A program made the translations under genes and the position numbers. A DNA stretch of 32,583 nt. Origin: Candidatus Margulisiibacteriota bacterium (GTDB taxonomy: Bacteria > Margulisbacteria > Termititenacia > Termititenacales > Termititenacaceae). Shown here in pieces: positions 9,840-17,390 of this stretch. The notes under the pieces are model-generated. The model saw only the letters and a program-made list of their open reading frames with translations. It did no database searches and was not told where the DNA came from. The first letter of the stretch is position 1. Each line of letters opens with the position of its first letter. The stretch lies in contig JAISQA010000029.1 of assembly GCA_031274525.1 (NCBI GenBank), positions 1-32,583 of the forward strand, given 5' to 3'.

Positions 9840-9994
9840 CGCTCGGCAACCTCTGCAAAAGTAAAATATGTTGAATAAACTTGTTGATAATCTCGATTTT
9901 TGGCGGATTTTATTTGCATACATAAGCTAAATTTTGTTTTGCCAAAAATCGAGATACAAAAAAAGAAAGACATTTGCAGAGGTTTCGCTCGGCA
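9840..9994. mobile_element. Putative MITE-like inverted-repeat element (~137 bp) flanked by an 8-9 bp direct repeat
   Basis: Direct repeat CGCTCGGCA at 9840-9848 and 9986-9994. Terminal inverted repeat AACCTCTGCAAA (9848-9859) / TTTGCAGAGGTT (9973-9984). Inner perfect inverted repeat ATCTCGATTTTTGGC (9890-9904) / GCCAAAAATCGAGAT (9941-9955). Confidence 0.65.
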
Positions 9995-10046
9995 GCCGAA
10001 TGGTCTAAATTGGACTTTTGCCGGGGTTTCGTTATACTTGTTTTCC

Positions 10047-10532
10047 ATGAAAAAATATCTGTTTTTAATTTTACTGCTGTCCCTGACCTGCGCTTTTGAC
10101 TTTGCCGATTTGTATTACCGGCAGCGGATAGCGGGCAATATAATAGTGGTGCACAAAAAACAAAAATATCTGCGGCTGTATAAAGACGGCGCGGTGCATC
10201 AATACCCGATAGCCACCGGCAAAAATACCGGCGACAAACAGGCGGTCGGCGATCTGCGCACGCCGGAAGGTGTGTTCAAAATTATTTCTGTGGAGCCGTC
10301 CGCACACTGGGCTTTTGATTTTGACGACGGGCGGGGGCCGATCACCGGCGCTTACGGCCCGTGGTTCCTGCGCTTCGACGGCCCGTGGGCAGGCATCGGC
10401 CTGCACGGCACACACGACGAGTCCACTATCGGTCTGGATGACACACACGGCTGTATCCGCCTGCGCAATGCCGATTTGCGGGAGCTGAAAGACAGAATAA
10501 CCTTGAATTATCCGGTGGTGGTTTTGCCCTGA
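10047..10532 (+). CDS. L,D-transpeptidase (ErfK/YbiS/YkuD family), secreted
   Basis: Start at MKKYLFLILLLSLTCAFDFA (signal peptide). DLRTPEGVFKI; GIGLHGTHDESTIGLDDTHGCIRLRNADLRELKDRI is the YkuD H..HGC motif. Confidence 0.92.
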   Translation: MKKYLFLILLLSLTCAFDFADLYYRQRIAGNIIVVHKKQKYLRLYKDGAVHQYPIATGKNTGDKQAVGDLRTPEGVFKIISVEPSAHWAFDFDDGRGPITGAYGPWFLRFDGPWAGIGLHGTHDESTIGLDDTHGCIRLRNADLRELKDRITLNYPVVVLP

Positions 10533-10572
10533 ATTTTTTGCAATTTTTTGGCGGGCCTTACGATGAGTGATT

Positions 10573-10860
10573 ATGCTGTACCGTAAAGTTATCAATTTTG
10601 GCGACCTGTGCAGGATCACGGATAACCACGGTTTGCGGCGTGATTCTATCACAATGCGGCTGCGCGACGGTACGATGGCGGAAATCAAGATCCATTATGA
10701 AGCGCCCAGAGTTGTCAGCCTTGAGGAAGATGTCCTGATCCTGATCCCGAACGGCCATACGGCCAGAATAGAAACTATAGAATTTTATGACCGCGGAATA
10801 GCCAAACCCAGGCTTATCTGGCTGACCGGCCAGCCGCGCGTAGCAATCTCCCCGCTTTAA
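10573..10860 (+). CDS. Hypothetical protein
   Basis: ~95 aa ORF (MLYRKVINFGDLCRITDNHGLRRDSITMRLRDGTMAEIKIHYEAPRVVSLEEDVLILIP...). Start ambiguous (GTG 10567 or ATG 10573). Confidence 0.6.
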   Translation: MLYRKVINFGDLCRITDNHGLRRDSITMRLRDGTMAEIKIHYEAPRVVSLEEDVLILIPNGHTARIETIEFYDRGIAKPRLIWLTGQPRVAISPL

Positions 10861-10875
10861 GGTATAATTTCGCGT

Positions 10876-11406
10876 ATGACTTATAGAATCATTTTGCCGC
10901 TCCTCAAAGAGGATATGGTTAAATTCCGGGCCGGGGAGGAACTTTTATTGAACGGGATTATTTATACCGCCCGCGACGCGGCGCATAAAAAACTGCATGA
11001 ACTGCTGCTGGCGGGTAAACCGCTGCCTTTCAAACTGCCGGGCCAGATAATTTATTATACCGGGCCGTCTCCCGCGCCGCCCGGCCGGCCTATCGGCTCG
11101 GCAGGGCCGACCACCAGCGACCGCATGGATCCTTTTACGCCGGAACTGCTGGCTCTGGGCCTCAGCGCGGTTATCGGTAAAGGGCCGCGCTCCGCGGAGG
11201 TGCGGCAGGCCCTGCGCCAGAATCAGGCACTGTATCTCGGTGCGCTCGGCGGCGCGGGGGCGCTGCTGGCGCAGGCAGTGACCGCCGCGGAAGTGATCGC
11301 TTTCCCGGAGCTGGGGACGGAGGCCATACGCCGCCTGACTGTCCGGGATTTTCCGGTGACTGTGCTTTATGATTTGCACGGCGGTGATCTCTACGCCAGC
11401 CGCTAA
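10876..11406 (+). CDS. Class I fumarate hydratase / L(+)-tartrate dehydratase beta subunit family
   Basis: LPLLKEDMVKFRAGEELLLNGIIYTARDAAHKKLHELL; IIYYTGPSPAPPGRPIGSAGPTTSDRMDPFTPELLALGLSAVIGKG; VIAFPELGTEAIRRLTVRDFPVTVLYDLHGGDLY. Confidence 0.92.
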   Translation: MTYRIILPLLKEDMVKFRAGEELLLNGIIYTARDAAHKKLHELLLAGKPLPFKLPGQIIYYTGPSPAPPGRPIGSAGPTTSDRMDPFTPELLALGLSAVIGKGPRSAEVRQALRQNQALYLGALGGAGALLAQAVTAAEVIAFPELGTEAIRRLTVRDFPVTVLYDLHGGDLYASR

Positions 11407-12133
11407 GCTGCCGCTGATCTTTATCCCCGGCTGGAATATCCGGGCGGAAATATTCAGGCCTTTTGCCGCATACTTTTCCGCATACAAATTGTATTATTTT
11501 ACGCCGCCCCGGAGCGCGGAGGGCGACGCTTACGCGCAGGCTGTTGCGGCGCTCGGAGCGTATATAAAAGAACAGGCCATAACCCGGCCGTTATTGCTGG
11601 GCTGGTCTATGGGCGGACAGCTGGCCCTGCTGGCGGCGCGGACTTTTCCGGTGGCGGCGGTGGTGCTGGTCAGCTCCGCGGCGGTGTTTTCGCGGCGGGC
11701 GGCGGAGAAAAAAAGTTTTGCCGCGGCCTGCGCGCGGGATTTTCCCCGGGCGGTCAGCCATTTTCAGAGCTTAATGGGCGGAGATCCGGCGCTGCTGCAA
11801 AAATATTTTATTCAGGATCAGGCCAGCGCTCTGAATTATCTGCGGAGCCTGCACGAGTCCGACCTCTCGGACACCGCGCGGCAGGGCGCCTATACGCTGG
11901 GTATTGTCCACGCGCGGGGCGATAAGGTCATTCCTTTTGGCGCGGCGGCGGAGCTGCGCCGTCTGCGGCCGGACGCGAAGCTGCTGGCGCTGGACGGCAA
12001 TTTTCATTTTCCGTTTGCGGCCTGCTGTGATAAAATAATTTGCCTGCTTGAGCGGGTTGTGAGAGGCTGGTGTGATGAAAAAATACAAATTAAAAGATGT
12101 AGCCGAACCCAATCTGTACGAAAGTTATTTTGA
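11369..12133 (+). CDS. Alpha/beta hydrolase, BioH/BioG-like (possible pimeloyl-ACP methyl ester esterase)
   Basis: LPLIFIPGWNIRAEIFRPFA; nucleophile elbow LLGWSMGGQLALLAA; late Asp/His context ARGDKVIPFGAA and DGNFHFPF. BioC homologue two genes downstream. Confidence 0.75.
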   Translation: MICTAVISTPAAKLPLIFIPGWNIRAEIFRPFAAYFSAYKLYYFTPPRSAEGDAYAQAVAALGAYIKEQAITRPLLLGWSMGGQLALLAARTFPVAAVVLVSSAAVFSRRAAEKKSFAAACARDFPRAVSHFQSLMGGDPALLQKYFIQDQASALNYLRSLHESDLSDTARQGAYTLGIVHARGDKVIPFGAAAELRRLRPDAKLLALDGNFHFPFAACCDKIICLLERVVRGWCDEKIQIKRCSRTQSVRKLF

Positions 12134-13841
12134 TTACAGCAAAGTTCCGGTGATCGAGTTTGAAGAGACCATCGTGCCGCGGGTTAAGCCGCAGGAATTC
12201 TGGATCACGGACACTACTTTTCGCGACGGCCAGCAGTCCCGCCCGCCTTATGAAGTGGAACAGATTGTGCAGCTGTTCAAATTCTTAAATAAATTAAGCG
12301 GCCCGCAGGGCGTGATCCGCCAGTCCGAGTTTTTTCTCTACACGGACAAAGATAAAAAAGCCGTGGAGAAATGTCTGGAGCTGGGTTTTAAGTTTCCCGA
12401 GATCACCGGCTGGATCCGCGCGGCCAAAGATGATTTCAAGCTGGTCAAAGCGATGGGTTTAAAAGAGACCGGCATTCTGACTTCGTCCTCGGATTATCAT
12501 ATTTATCTGAAGCTGAAAAAGACCCGCCAGCAGGTCATGACTGATTATCTGGCGGTGGTTGACGCCGCGCTGGAAGCGGGCGTGCGGCCGCGCTGTCATT
12601 TTGAAGACATTACCCGCGCTGATTTTGAGGGCTTTGTGTTGCCTTTTGCGCAGGCGCTGATGGAGCGTTCCCGGCAGGCCAAAATCCCGATCAAGATCCG
12701 CGCCTGCGACACTCTGGGCTTGGGCCTGCCTTATGTCAATGCCAAACTGCCCAGAGCGGTGCCCAAGATCTTTCATGCTCTGCACCGGGAAGCGGGCGTG
12801 CCCTCCGAGCTGCTGGAATGGCACGGCCACAATGATTTTCATAAAGTATTGATCAACGCCACGACATCCTGGCTGTACGGCTGCGCTTCGGTCAACGGCA
12901 CGCTGCTGGGCTGGGGCGAGCGCACCGGCAACGCGCCGCTGGAAGCCCTGCTGATGGACTATATCGCTATGCACGGCGGCGACCCCTGCGGCATAGACAC
13001 GACCATTATCACGGATGTGGCGCGTTACTATCACGATGATCTGGGTGATCCGATCTCGCCCAATCAGCCTTTTGTCGGGCGGGATTTCAATACGACCAGA
13101 GCGGGCATCCACGCGGATGGCGCGACCAAGAGCGAGCGCATTTACAACATTTTTGACACTGGCAAGCTGCTCAACCGTCCGATGTCCGTGGCGATCACGG
13201 ACAAATCCGGCGCGGCCGGCATTGCTTTCTGGCTGAATGATTATTTTCGTCTGCCGGAAGAGCGCAAGATCGACAAAAACGATCCGCGCCTGCAAAAAGT
13301 TTACAAATGGGTGATGGCGCAGTATGCCAAAAACCGCGTCTCGACTATCTCCGAAGCGGAGCTGATCGATCAGGCCAAAAAACATCTGCCGAGCCTGTTC
13401 CATTCTGATCTGGAGGGCTTGAAGAAAAAAGGCAGTCGGCTGGCCATCGCGGTCATCGACAATCTGCTCAATAATTACCGCACCGAGCTTTTGACTATGG
13501 ACGCAGCGGTGATCGAGCCGATCCTGCAGGAATTTACGGCCAACGAGGCTTGTGTCAAGCTGATGTATGTGGTGGATCCGCAGGGCCACAAGATCACGCG
13601 CAATATCACCCAGCCGGAAGACGAAAAAAAATACAGCGCGCTGGGCGGCGAGTTTGCCGACCGCCGCTGGTTTAAGGACGCGGTGGAGACCAAAAAAGCG
13701 CGGGTCTCCGATTTCTATGTTTCCAAATTTATCGGCGAGCTGTGCATTACCGTGTCCAAGCCGCTGATCAATAAAGCCGGTGAGATCAGCGGCGTGCTGG
13801 GCATCGATATTAATTTTAACAATTTGATCAAATTGGACTGA
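12075..13841 (+). CDS. Re-citrate synthase / homocitrate synthase-like HMGL-family enzyme with C-terminal Cache/PDC-like domain
   Basis: ITDTTFRDGQQSRPPYEVEQIVQLFKFLNKLSGPQGVIRQSEFFLYTDKDKKAVEKC; HFEDITRADFEGFVLPFAQ; EWHGHNDFHKVLINATTSWLYGCASVNGTLLGWGERTGNAPLEALLMDYI; C-terminus VVDPQGHKITRNI...RRWFKDAVETKKARVSDFYVSKFIGELCITVSKPLINKAGEISGVLGIDINF resembles Cache/PDC sensors. Confidence 0.87.
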   Translation: MKKYKLKDVAEPNLYESYFDYSKVPVIEFEETIVPRVKPQEFWITDTTFRDGQQSRPPYEVEQIVQLFKFLNKLSGPQGVIRQSEFFLYTDKDKKAVEKCLELGFKFPEITGWIRAAKDDFKLVKAMGLKETGILTSSSDYHIYLKLKKTRQQVMTDYLAVVDAALEAGVRPRCHFEDITRADFEGFVLPFAQALMERSRQAKIPIKIRACDTLGLGLPYVNAKLPRAVPKIFHALHREAGVPSELLEWHGHNDFHKVLINATTSWLYGCASVNGTLLGWGERTGNAPLEALLMDYIAMHGGDPCGIDTTIITDVARYYHDDLGDPISPNQPFVGRDFNTTRAGIHADGATKSERIYNIFDTGKLLNRPMSVAITDKSGAAGIAFWLNDYFRLPEERKIDKNDPRLQKVYKWVMAQYAKNRVSTISEAELIDQAKKHLPSLFHSDLEGLKKKGSRLAIAVIDNLLNNYRTELLTMDAAVIEPILQEFTANEACVKLMYVVDPQGHKITRNITQPEDEKKYSALGGEFADRRWFKDAVETKKARVSDFYVSKFIGELCITVSKPLINKAGEISGVLGIDINFNNLIKLD

Positions 13842-13876
13842 TATGCCGGTTCTGCCCGTATTCAGGTAATTCTGCT

Positions 13877-14659
13877 ATGCCGGACAAGCGGAGAGTGCAG
13901 GCTGCTTTTTCCCGGGCTGCCCCGGATTATGACCGCTGCGCCGTCTGGCAGAGACAAACCGCTGTCCGGCTGCTGACCAGATTAAAAACCGCTCCGGCTA
14001 ATGCGCTGGATCTGGGCTGCGGCACCGGTGTGGTGGCGGGCCTGCTGGCCGCGCGCTGCCCGCATTGCGCTTTGGTCGGACTGGATCTGGCGCCGGGCAT
14101 GATCGCACAGGCGCAGTTAAAATTCTGGCAAAATGCCGATATCGTTTTTCAGGTCGGCGATATGGAGCACATACCCTATCCCGATGAGTCCTTTGAGCTG
14201 ATCGTTTCCAATCTGGCTCTGCAATGGCTGGACGAACCGCGGCGCGTGTTTGCCGAGGTTTTTCGGGCGCTCAAACCCGGCGGTGTTTTTTTATTTTCCA
14301 CGCTGGCGGCGGGCAGTCTGCGTGAGCTGCGGCAGGCTTATGCGCTGGCCGGAGGCACTGCCGGTCTGCATAAATTTCAGCCGGCCGGGGAGCTCCAGCG
14401 CGCGCTGCTGGGACAGGGGTTACTGCCGGAAATTTTTACCGCAGCTCTGGAGGTGCAGTGGTTTGCCGATCTGCGCGCTTTGCTGCGCAGCATGCAGTCT
14501 GTCGGCGCCAAATCCGCCGCGCCTGGCGCTATGACCAAAACCCGGTGGCAAAAACTTCAGCAGGTCTATCCGCGGCAGGACGGCCGATACCCTTTGACTT
14601 ATGAAGTGGTTTTCGCCTCAGCGGAAAAGCTCCCCATGGTGGAAAAAACGGAACTGTAA
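13877..14659 (+). CDS. bioC: Malonyl-ACP O-methyltransferase
   Basis: VQAAFSRAAPDYDRCAVWQRQTAVRLL; ALDLGCGTGVVAGLLA (SAM motif I); YPDESFELIVSNLALQWLDEPRRVFAEVFRALKPGGVFLFSTL. Confidence 0.9.
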   Translation: MPDKRRVQAAFSRAAPDYDRCAVWQRQTAVRLLTRLKTAPANALDLGCGTGVVAGLLAARCPHCALVGLDLAPGMIAQAQLKFWQNADIVFQVGDMEHIPYPDESFELIVSNLALQWLDEPRRVFAEVFRALKPGGVFLFSTLAAGSLRELRQAYALAGGTAGLHKFQPAGELQRALLGQGLLPEIFTAALEVQWFADLRALLRSMQSVGAKSAAPGAMTKTRWQKLQQVYPRQDGRYPLTYEVVFASAEKLPMVEKTEL

Positions 14660-14871
14660 GATCAGGAGAGTCCGCGGCGCGCGCGGGTAAAGCTATTTGT
14701 CCGGCCCGGAATAAAATATTTACACCGTTAATTTTTACAGGCTCAAAAAAACGCTAAAACCGGCTAAATCCCAGTCGGCTGCTCAAAAATGCACATAAGC
14801 GCCGGAATAAACCGGAATTTTCTGGCATAAAAACTGTATTTTGGGGTTTAGCAAAGTCTCAGGAGGGGTTC

Positions 14872-15744
14872 ATGAGCCAGCTTTCACTGCAAGTAATGGA
14901 TTTTAATAGAATACCCGCGCTTACTTTACCGGGTTTGCCGGACAGAGCGAATATTGCCGGTGAAAATGTTTCTAATGAAGATGCGGCGCAAAATAAATCG
15001 GCGGCCGAACTTTTAAATATTGAGAAGCTGGACATTCCAGCTGAGGCGGCGGATGCTCCTGTGCTAGCCCTGCCCGGTTTTGAAGCGGAGCGGACGTTTG
15101 TGACCGTGGTTAAAGAGGTGCTTACGCGGCAGGAAGATAATGCCCGGGCGGCCAGCGCAGCGTCACTGGAGCAGACATTTGCCGCTTTGGGGCATATCCT
15201 GACCAGACGGATCCCGGTTTTGGCCCGGGAAAAATTTGACTCGATTAGCAGGTTGGCTAAACTGGATAAAGGAGAGCAGGGCGGGTATGTGCTTAAATTT
15301 CGGGACAACAACTATATGCTCGACAGGATAGCCAGAGAATGCCGGAATATCAGCGGGTTTACGGTCGGCGCGCGGCCTTCCTGGTCAGCAACGGCGTTTA
15401 ATGGCCGCGGGGCGGGCGAACTGGAAGTCCGTTTTACAGACTATGGTCTGACACAGCTCTACCATGAGGATTTTTGCGAAAGGATCAAAGAGTATAAAGA
15501 AGATTTGCGCCGGGTGTTTGCCCAAAAGGCCGGCGGCAGCGTGGCCAGAGTGGGCTATTCGCTGGATGATGACGGCCAGAGCCTGCATTTTTATGTGTAT
15601 TTCAAAGACCAGTCCGGCGCGGATAACGCCCGGAATTATCTTAATAACCAGCGTCTGGCCTATTCTCTGGCGCAGGGCGGCGCCGCGCTGCATCTTGCCG
15701 CTCCGGACGCGGATAAATTATTGGGCCGCTCCGCGGCCCGCTAA
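14872..15744 (+). CDS. Hypothetical protein (290 aa)
   Basis: Complete ORF with SD AGGAGGGG before ATG. Repeated N-terminal motif 'ALTLPGLP'/'VLALPGFE'; no recognised family. Confidence 0.75.
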   Translation: MSQLSLQVMDFNRIPALTLPGLPDRANIAGENVSNEDAAQNKSAAELLNIEKLDIPAEAADAPVLALPGFEAERTFVTVVKEVLTRQEDNARAASAASLEQTFAALGHILTRRIPVLAREKFDSISRLAKLDKGEQGGYVLKFRDNNYMLDRIARECRNISGFTVGARPSWSATAFNGRGAGELEVRFTDYGLTQLYHEDFCERIKEYKEDLRRVFAQKAGGSVARVGYSLDDDGQSLHFYVYFKDQSGADNARNYLNNQRLAYSLAQGGAALHLAAPDADKLLGRSAAR

Positions 15745-15820
15745 ATTCCGCAAAAAATAAAAAACCATCGCTTAAATTGAGTGGCATCCGCCGAATTTTG
15801 GCCCGTTCTGAAACTTCCGC

Positions 15821-15899
15821 TTGACAATTAAAGGTTGCGGCCGCTATACTTCCTGCCATACAAATTTGTTCAAATAATTCTATTTTATACAAATTTGTA
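15821..15899 (+). promoter_or_regulatory. Sigma70 promoter with two ACAAATTTGT operator-like palindromes upstream of the amine-oxidation operon
   Basis: TTGACA (15821-15826) - 18 nt - TATACT (15845-15850). Palindromes ACAAATTTGT at 15860-15869 and 15889-15898, the second extended to TACAAATTTGTA. Confidence 0.7.
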
Positions 15900-15921
15900 A
15901 TATATGGCGAGGAGGCTAATA

Positions 15922-17052
15922 ATGGATACACGGATTGATTTCTTATATTTGAATGAGCCGGACATGCTCAAAGCCGGGGTGACGGATATGGCCGGCTGCG
16001 TGGCGTCCATGGAGGAGATGTTCAAATGTCTGGGCGTCGGCGATTATCTGATGGGCGGGGCGAATGCCAACTCCCACGGCATTATGCTGGCTTTCCCGGA
16101 CAAGCCAGAGCATCCCGGTATGCCGCAAAACGGCCCGGATCGGAGATACATGGCCATGCCCGCCTATCTGGGCGGCCCGTTTCAGATCACCGGCATGAAA
16201 TGGTACGGCTCCAATGTCGAGAACAAGGCCAAAGGCCTGCCGCGTTCTATCCTCATGGTCTGGCTGAACGATAAAGACACCGGCGCGCCCCTCGCGCTTT
16301 TGTCCGCCAATCTGCTCTCCGCCTACCGCACCGGCGCGATACCGGGTGTCGGCGCGAAGTATCTGGCGCGTCAGGACGCCAGAGTGGTCGGCGTTATCGG
16401 CCCCGGCGTGATGAGCAAGACCGCGCTGGAATCCTTTATGGTTGCCCGCCCGGCTATCGACACGGTGCAGATCTGCGGCCGCAGTCAGGGCGGCATTGAT
16501 TCTTTTACGGCCTTTGTCAAAGCTAAATTTCCGCAGATCACCAATATCAAAGTAGTCAGGTCTTTCGAGGCGGCGGTGGACGGCGCGGATATTATCAGCG
16601 TGGCCACTTCCAGCCCGCTGGGTATTGAGAACTATCCGTACTTTAATGAAAAATGGCTGAAACCGGGCGCGCTGTTTACCCTGCCGGGCGCGATCCGCTT
16701 TGATGATGAGTTCCTTTTGCAGCGCGCCGGCATCGTTGTGGACAACTGGAAACTTTACGAAGCCTGGGGCGAGGAAATTCCTTTTCCGGCTTACGCGGTG
16801 ATCCCGCTTCTGGGCGCGCATCTGGTGGATCTGGTGCATGAGCAGAAAATCGAGCGCGCTCAGATCCGGGATATTGGCGAGATCATTGCCGGTAAGATCC
16901 CGGCGCGCAAATCCGAAGACGAGATTATCGTCATGTCTATCGGCGGCATGCCGGTGGAGGATCTGGCCTGGGGCATGACGCTGTACCGCAAAGCCGTGCA
17001 AATGGGCCTTGGCACGAAACTGAACCTCTGGGAGCAGCCAGCTCTGGTTTGA
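15922..17052 (+). CDS. Ornithine cyclodeaminase / mu-crystallin family protein ('tyramine oxidase subunit B'-like)
   Basis: ATG preceded by GGAGG SD. MKWYGSN...SILMVWLNDKDTGAPLALLSANLLSAYRTGAIPGVGAKYLARQDARVVGVIGPGVMSKTALESFM is the OCD/Mu-crystallin pattern. Confidence 0.85.
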   Translation: MDTRIDFLYLNEPDMLKAGVTDMAGCVASMEEMFKCLGVGDYLMGGANANSHGIMLAFPDKPEHPGMPQNGPDRRYMAMPAYLGGPFQITGMKWYGSNVENKAKGLPRSILMVWLNDKDTGAPLALLSANLLSAYRTGAIPGVGAKYLARQDARVVGVIGPGVMSKTALESFMVARPAIDTVQICGRSQGGIDSFTAFVKAKFPQITNIKVVRSFEAAVDGADIISVATSSPLGIENYPYFNEKWLKPGALFTLPGAIRFDDEFLLQRAGIVVDNWKLYEAWGEEIPFPAYAVIPLLGAHLVDLVHEQKIERAQIRDIGEIIAGKIPARKSEDEIIVMSIGGMPVEDLAWGMTLYRKAVQMGLGTKLNLWEQPALV

Positions 17053-17072
17053 AAATAAACGTAAGGATAATT

Positions 17073-17390
17073 ATGCGGATAAACGAACATCCTGTACTGG
17101 GCGGCTATCCAAAAGGCGAAGCGGTGGCTTTTACTTTTGACGGCGCGCGCCTGTCCGGTTATGCCGGCGAGCCGGTGGCTATGGCTCTGAAAGCGGCCGG
17201 TGTGTTTATTCACCGTTACACCAGAAAGAACCACAGTCCGCGGGGGATATTTTGCGCTATTGGCCGCTGCACCGACTGCGTGATGATCGTCAACGGCCGT
17301 CCCAATGTGCGCACCTGCATCACTCCTCTGGCGGCGGATATGGATGTCCGCACCCAGTACGGGATGGGAGCTAAACATGCAGCGCTGTGA
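17073..17390 (+). CDS. (2Fe-2S)-binding protein, small subunit of an HcnA/SoxA-like dehydrogenase
   Basis: AFTFDGARLSGYAGEPVAMALKAAGV...GIFCAIGRCTDCVMIVNGRPNVRTCITPL; AAGGA SD. Confidence 0.88.
   Translation: MRINEHPVLGGYPKGEAVAFTFDGARLSGYAGEPVAMALKAAGVFIHRYTRKNHSPRGIFCAIGRCTDCVMIVNGRPNVRTCITPLAADMDVRTQYGMGAKHAAL

Noticed and set aside
9900-10046. N-terminal extension of the L,D-transpeptidase ORF
   Set aside because: The extension reads through the MITE-like inverted repeat; a signal peptide starts at ATG 10047.
12459-13589. 376 aa minus-strand ORF
   Set aside because: Antisense to the citrate/homocitrate synthase-like gene; no recognisable motif.
14660-14871. Possible sigma54 promoter (CTGGCATAAAAACTGTA) upstream of the 290 aa ORF
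   Set aside because: The GG element is present but the -12 GC dinucleotide is not at the required spacing.
15943-17001. 352 aa minus-strand ORF
   Set aside because: Antisense to the OCD-like gene; composition of a high-GC shadow frame.
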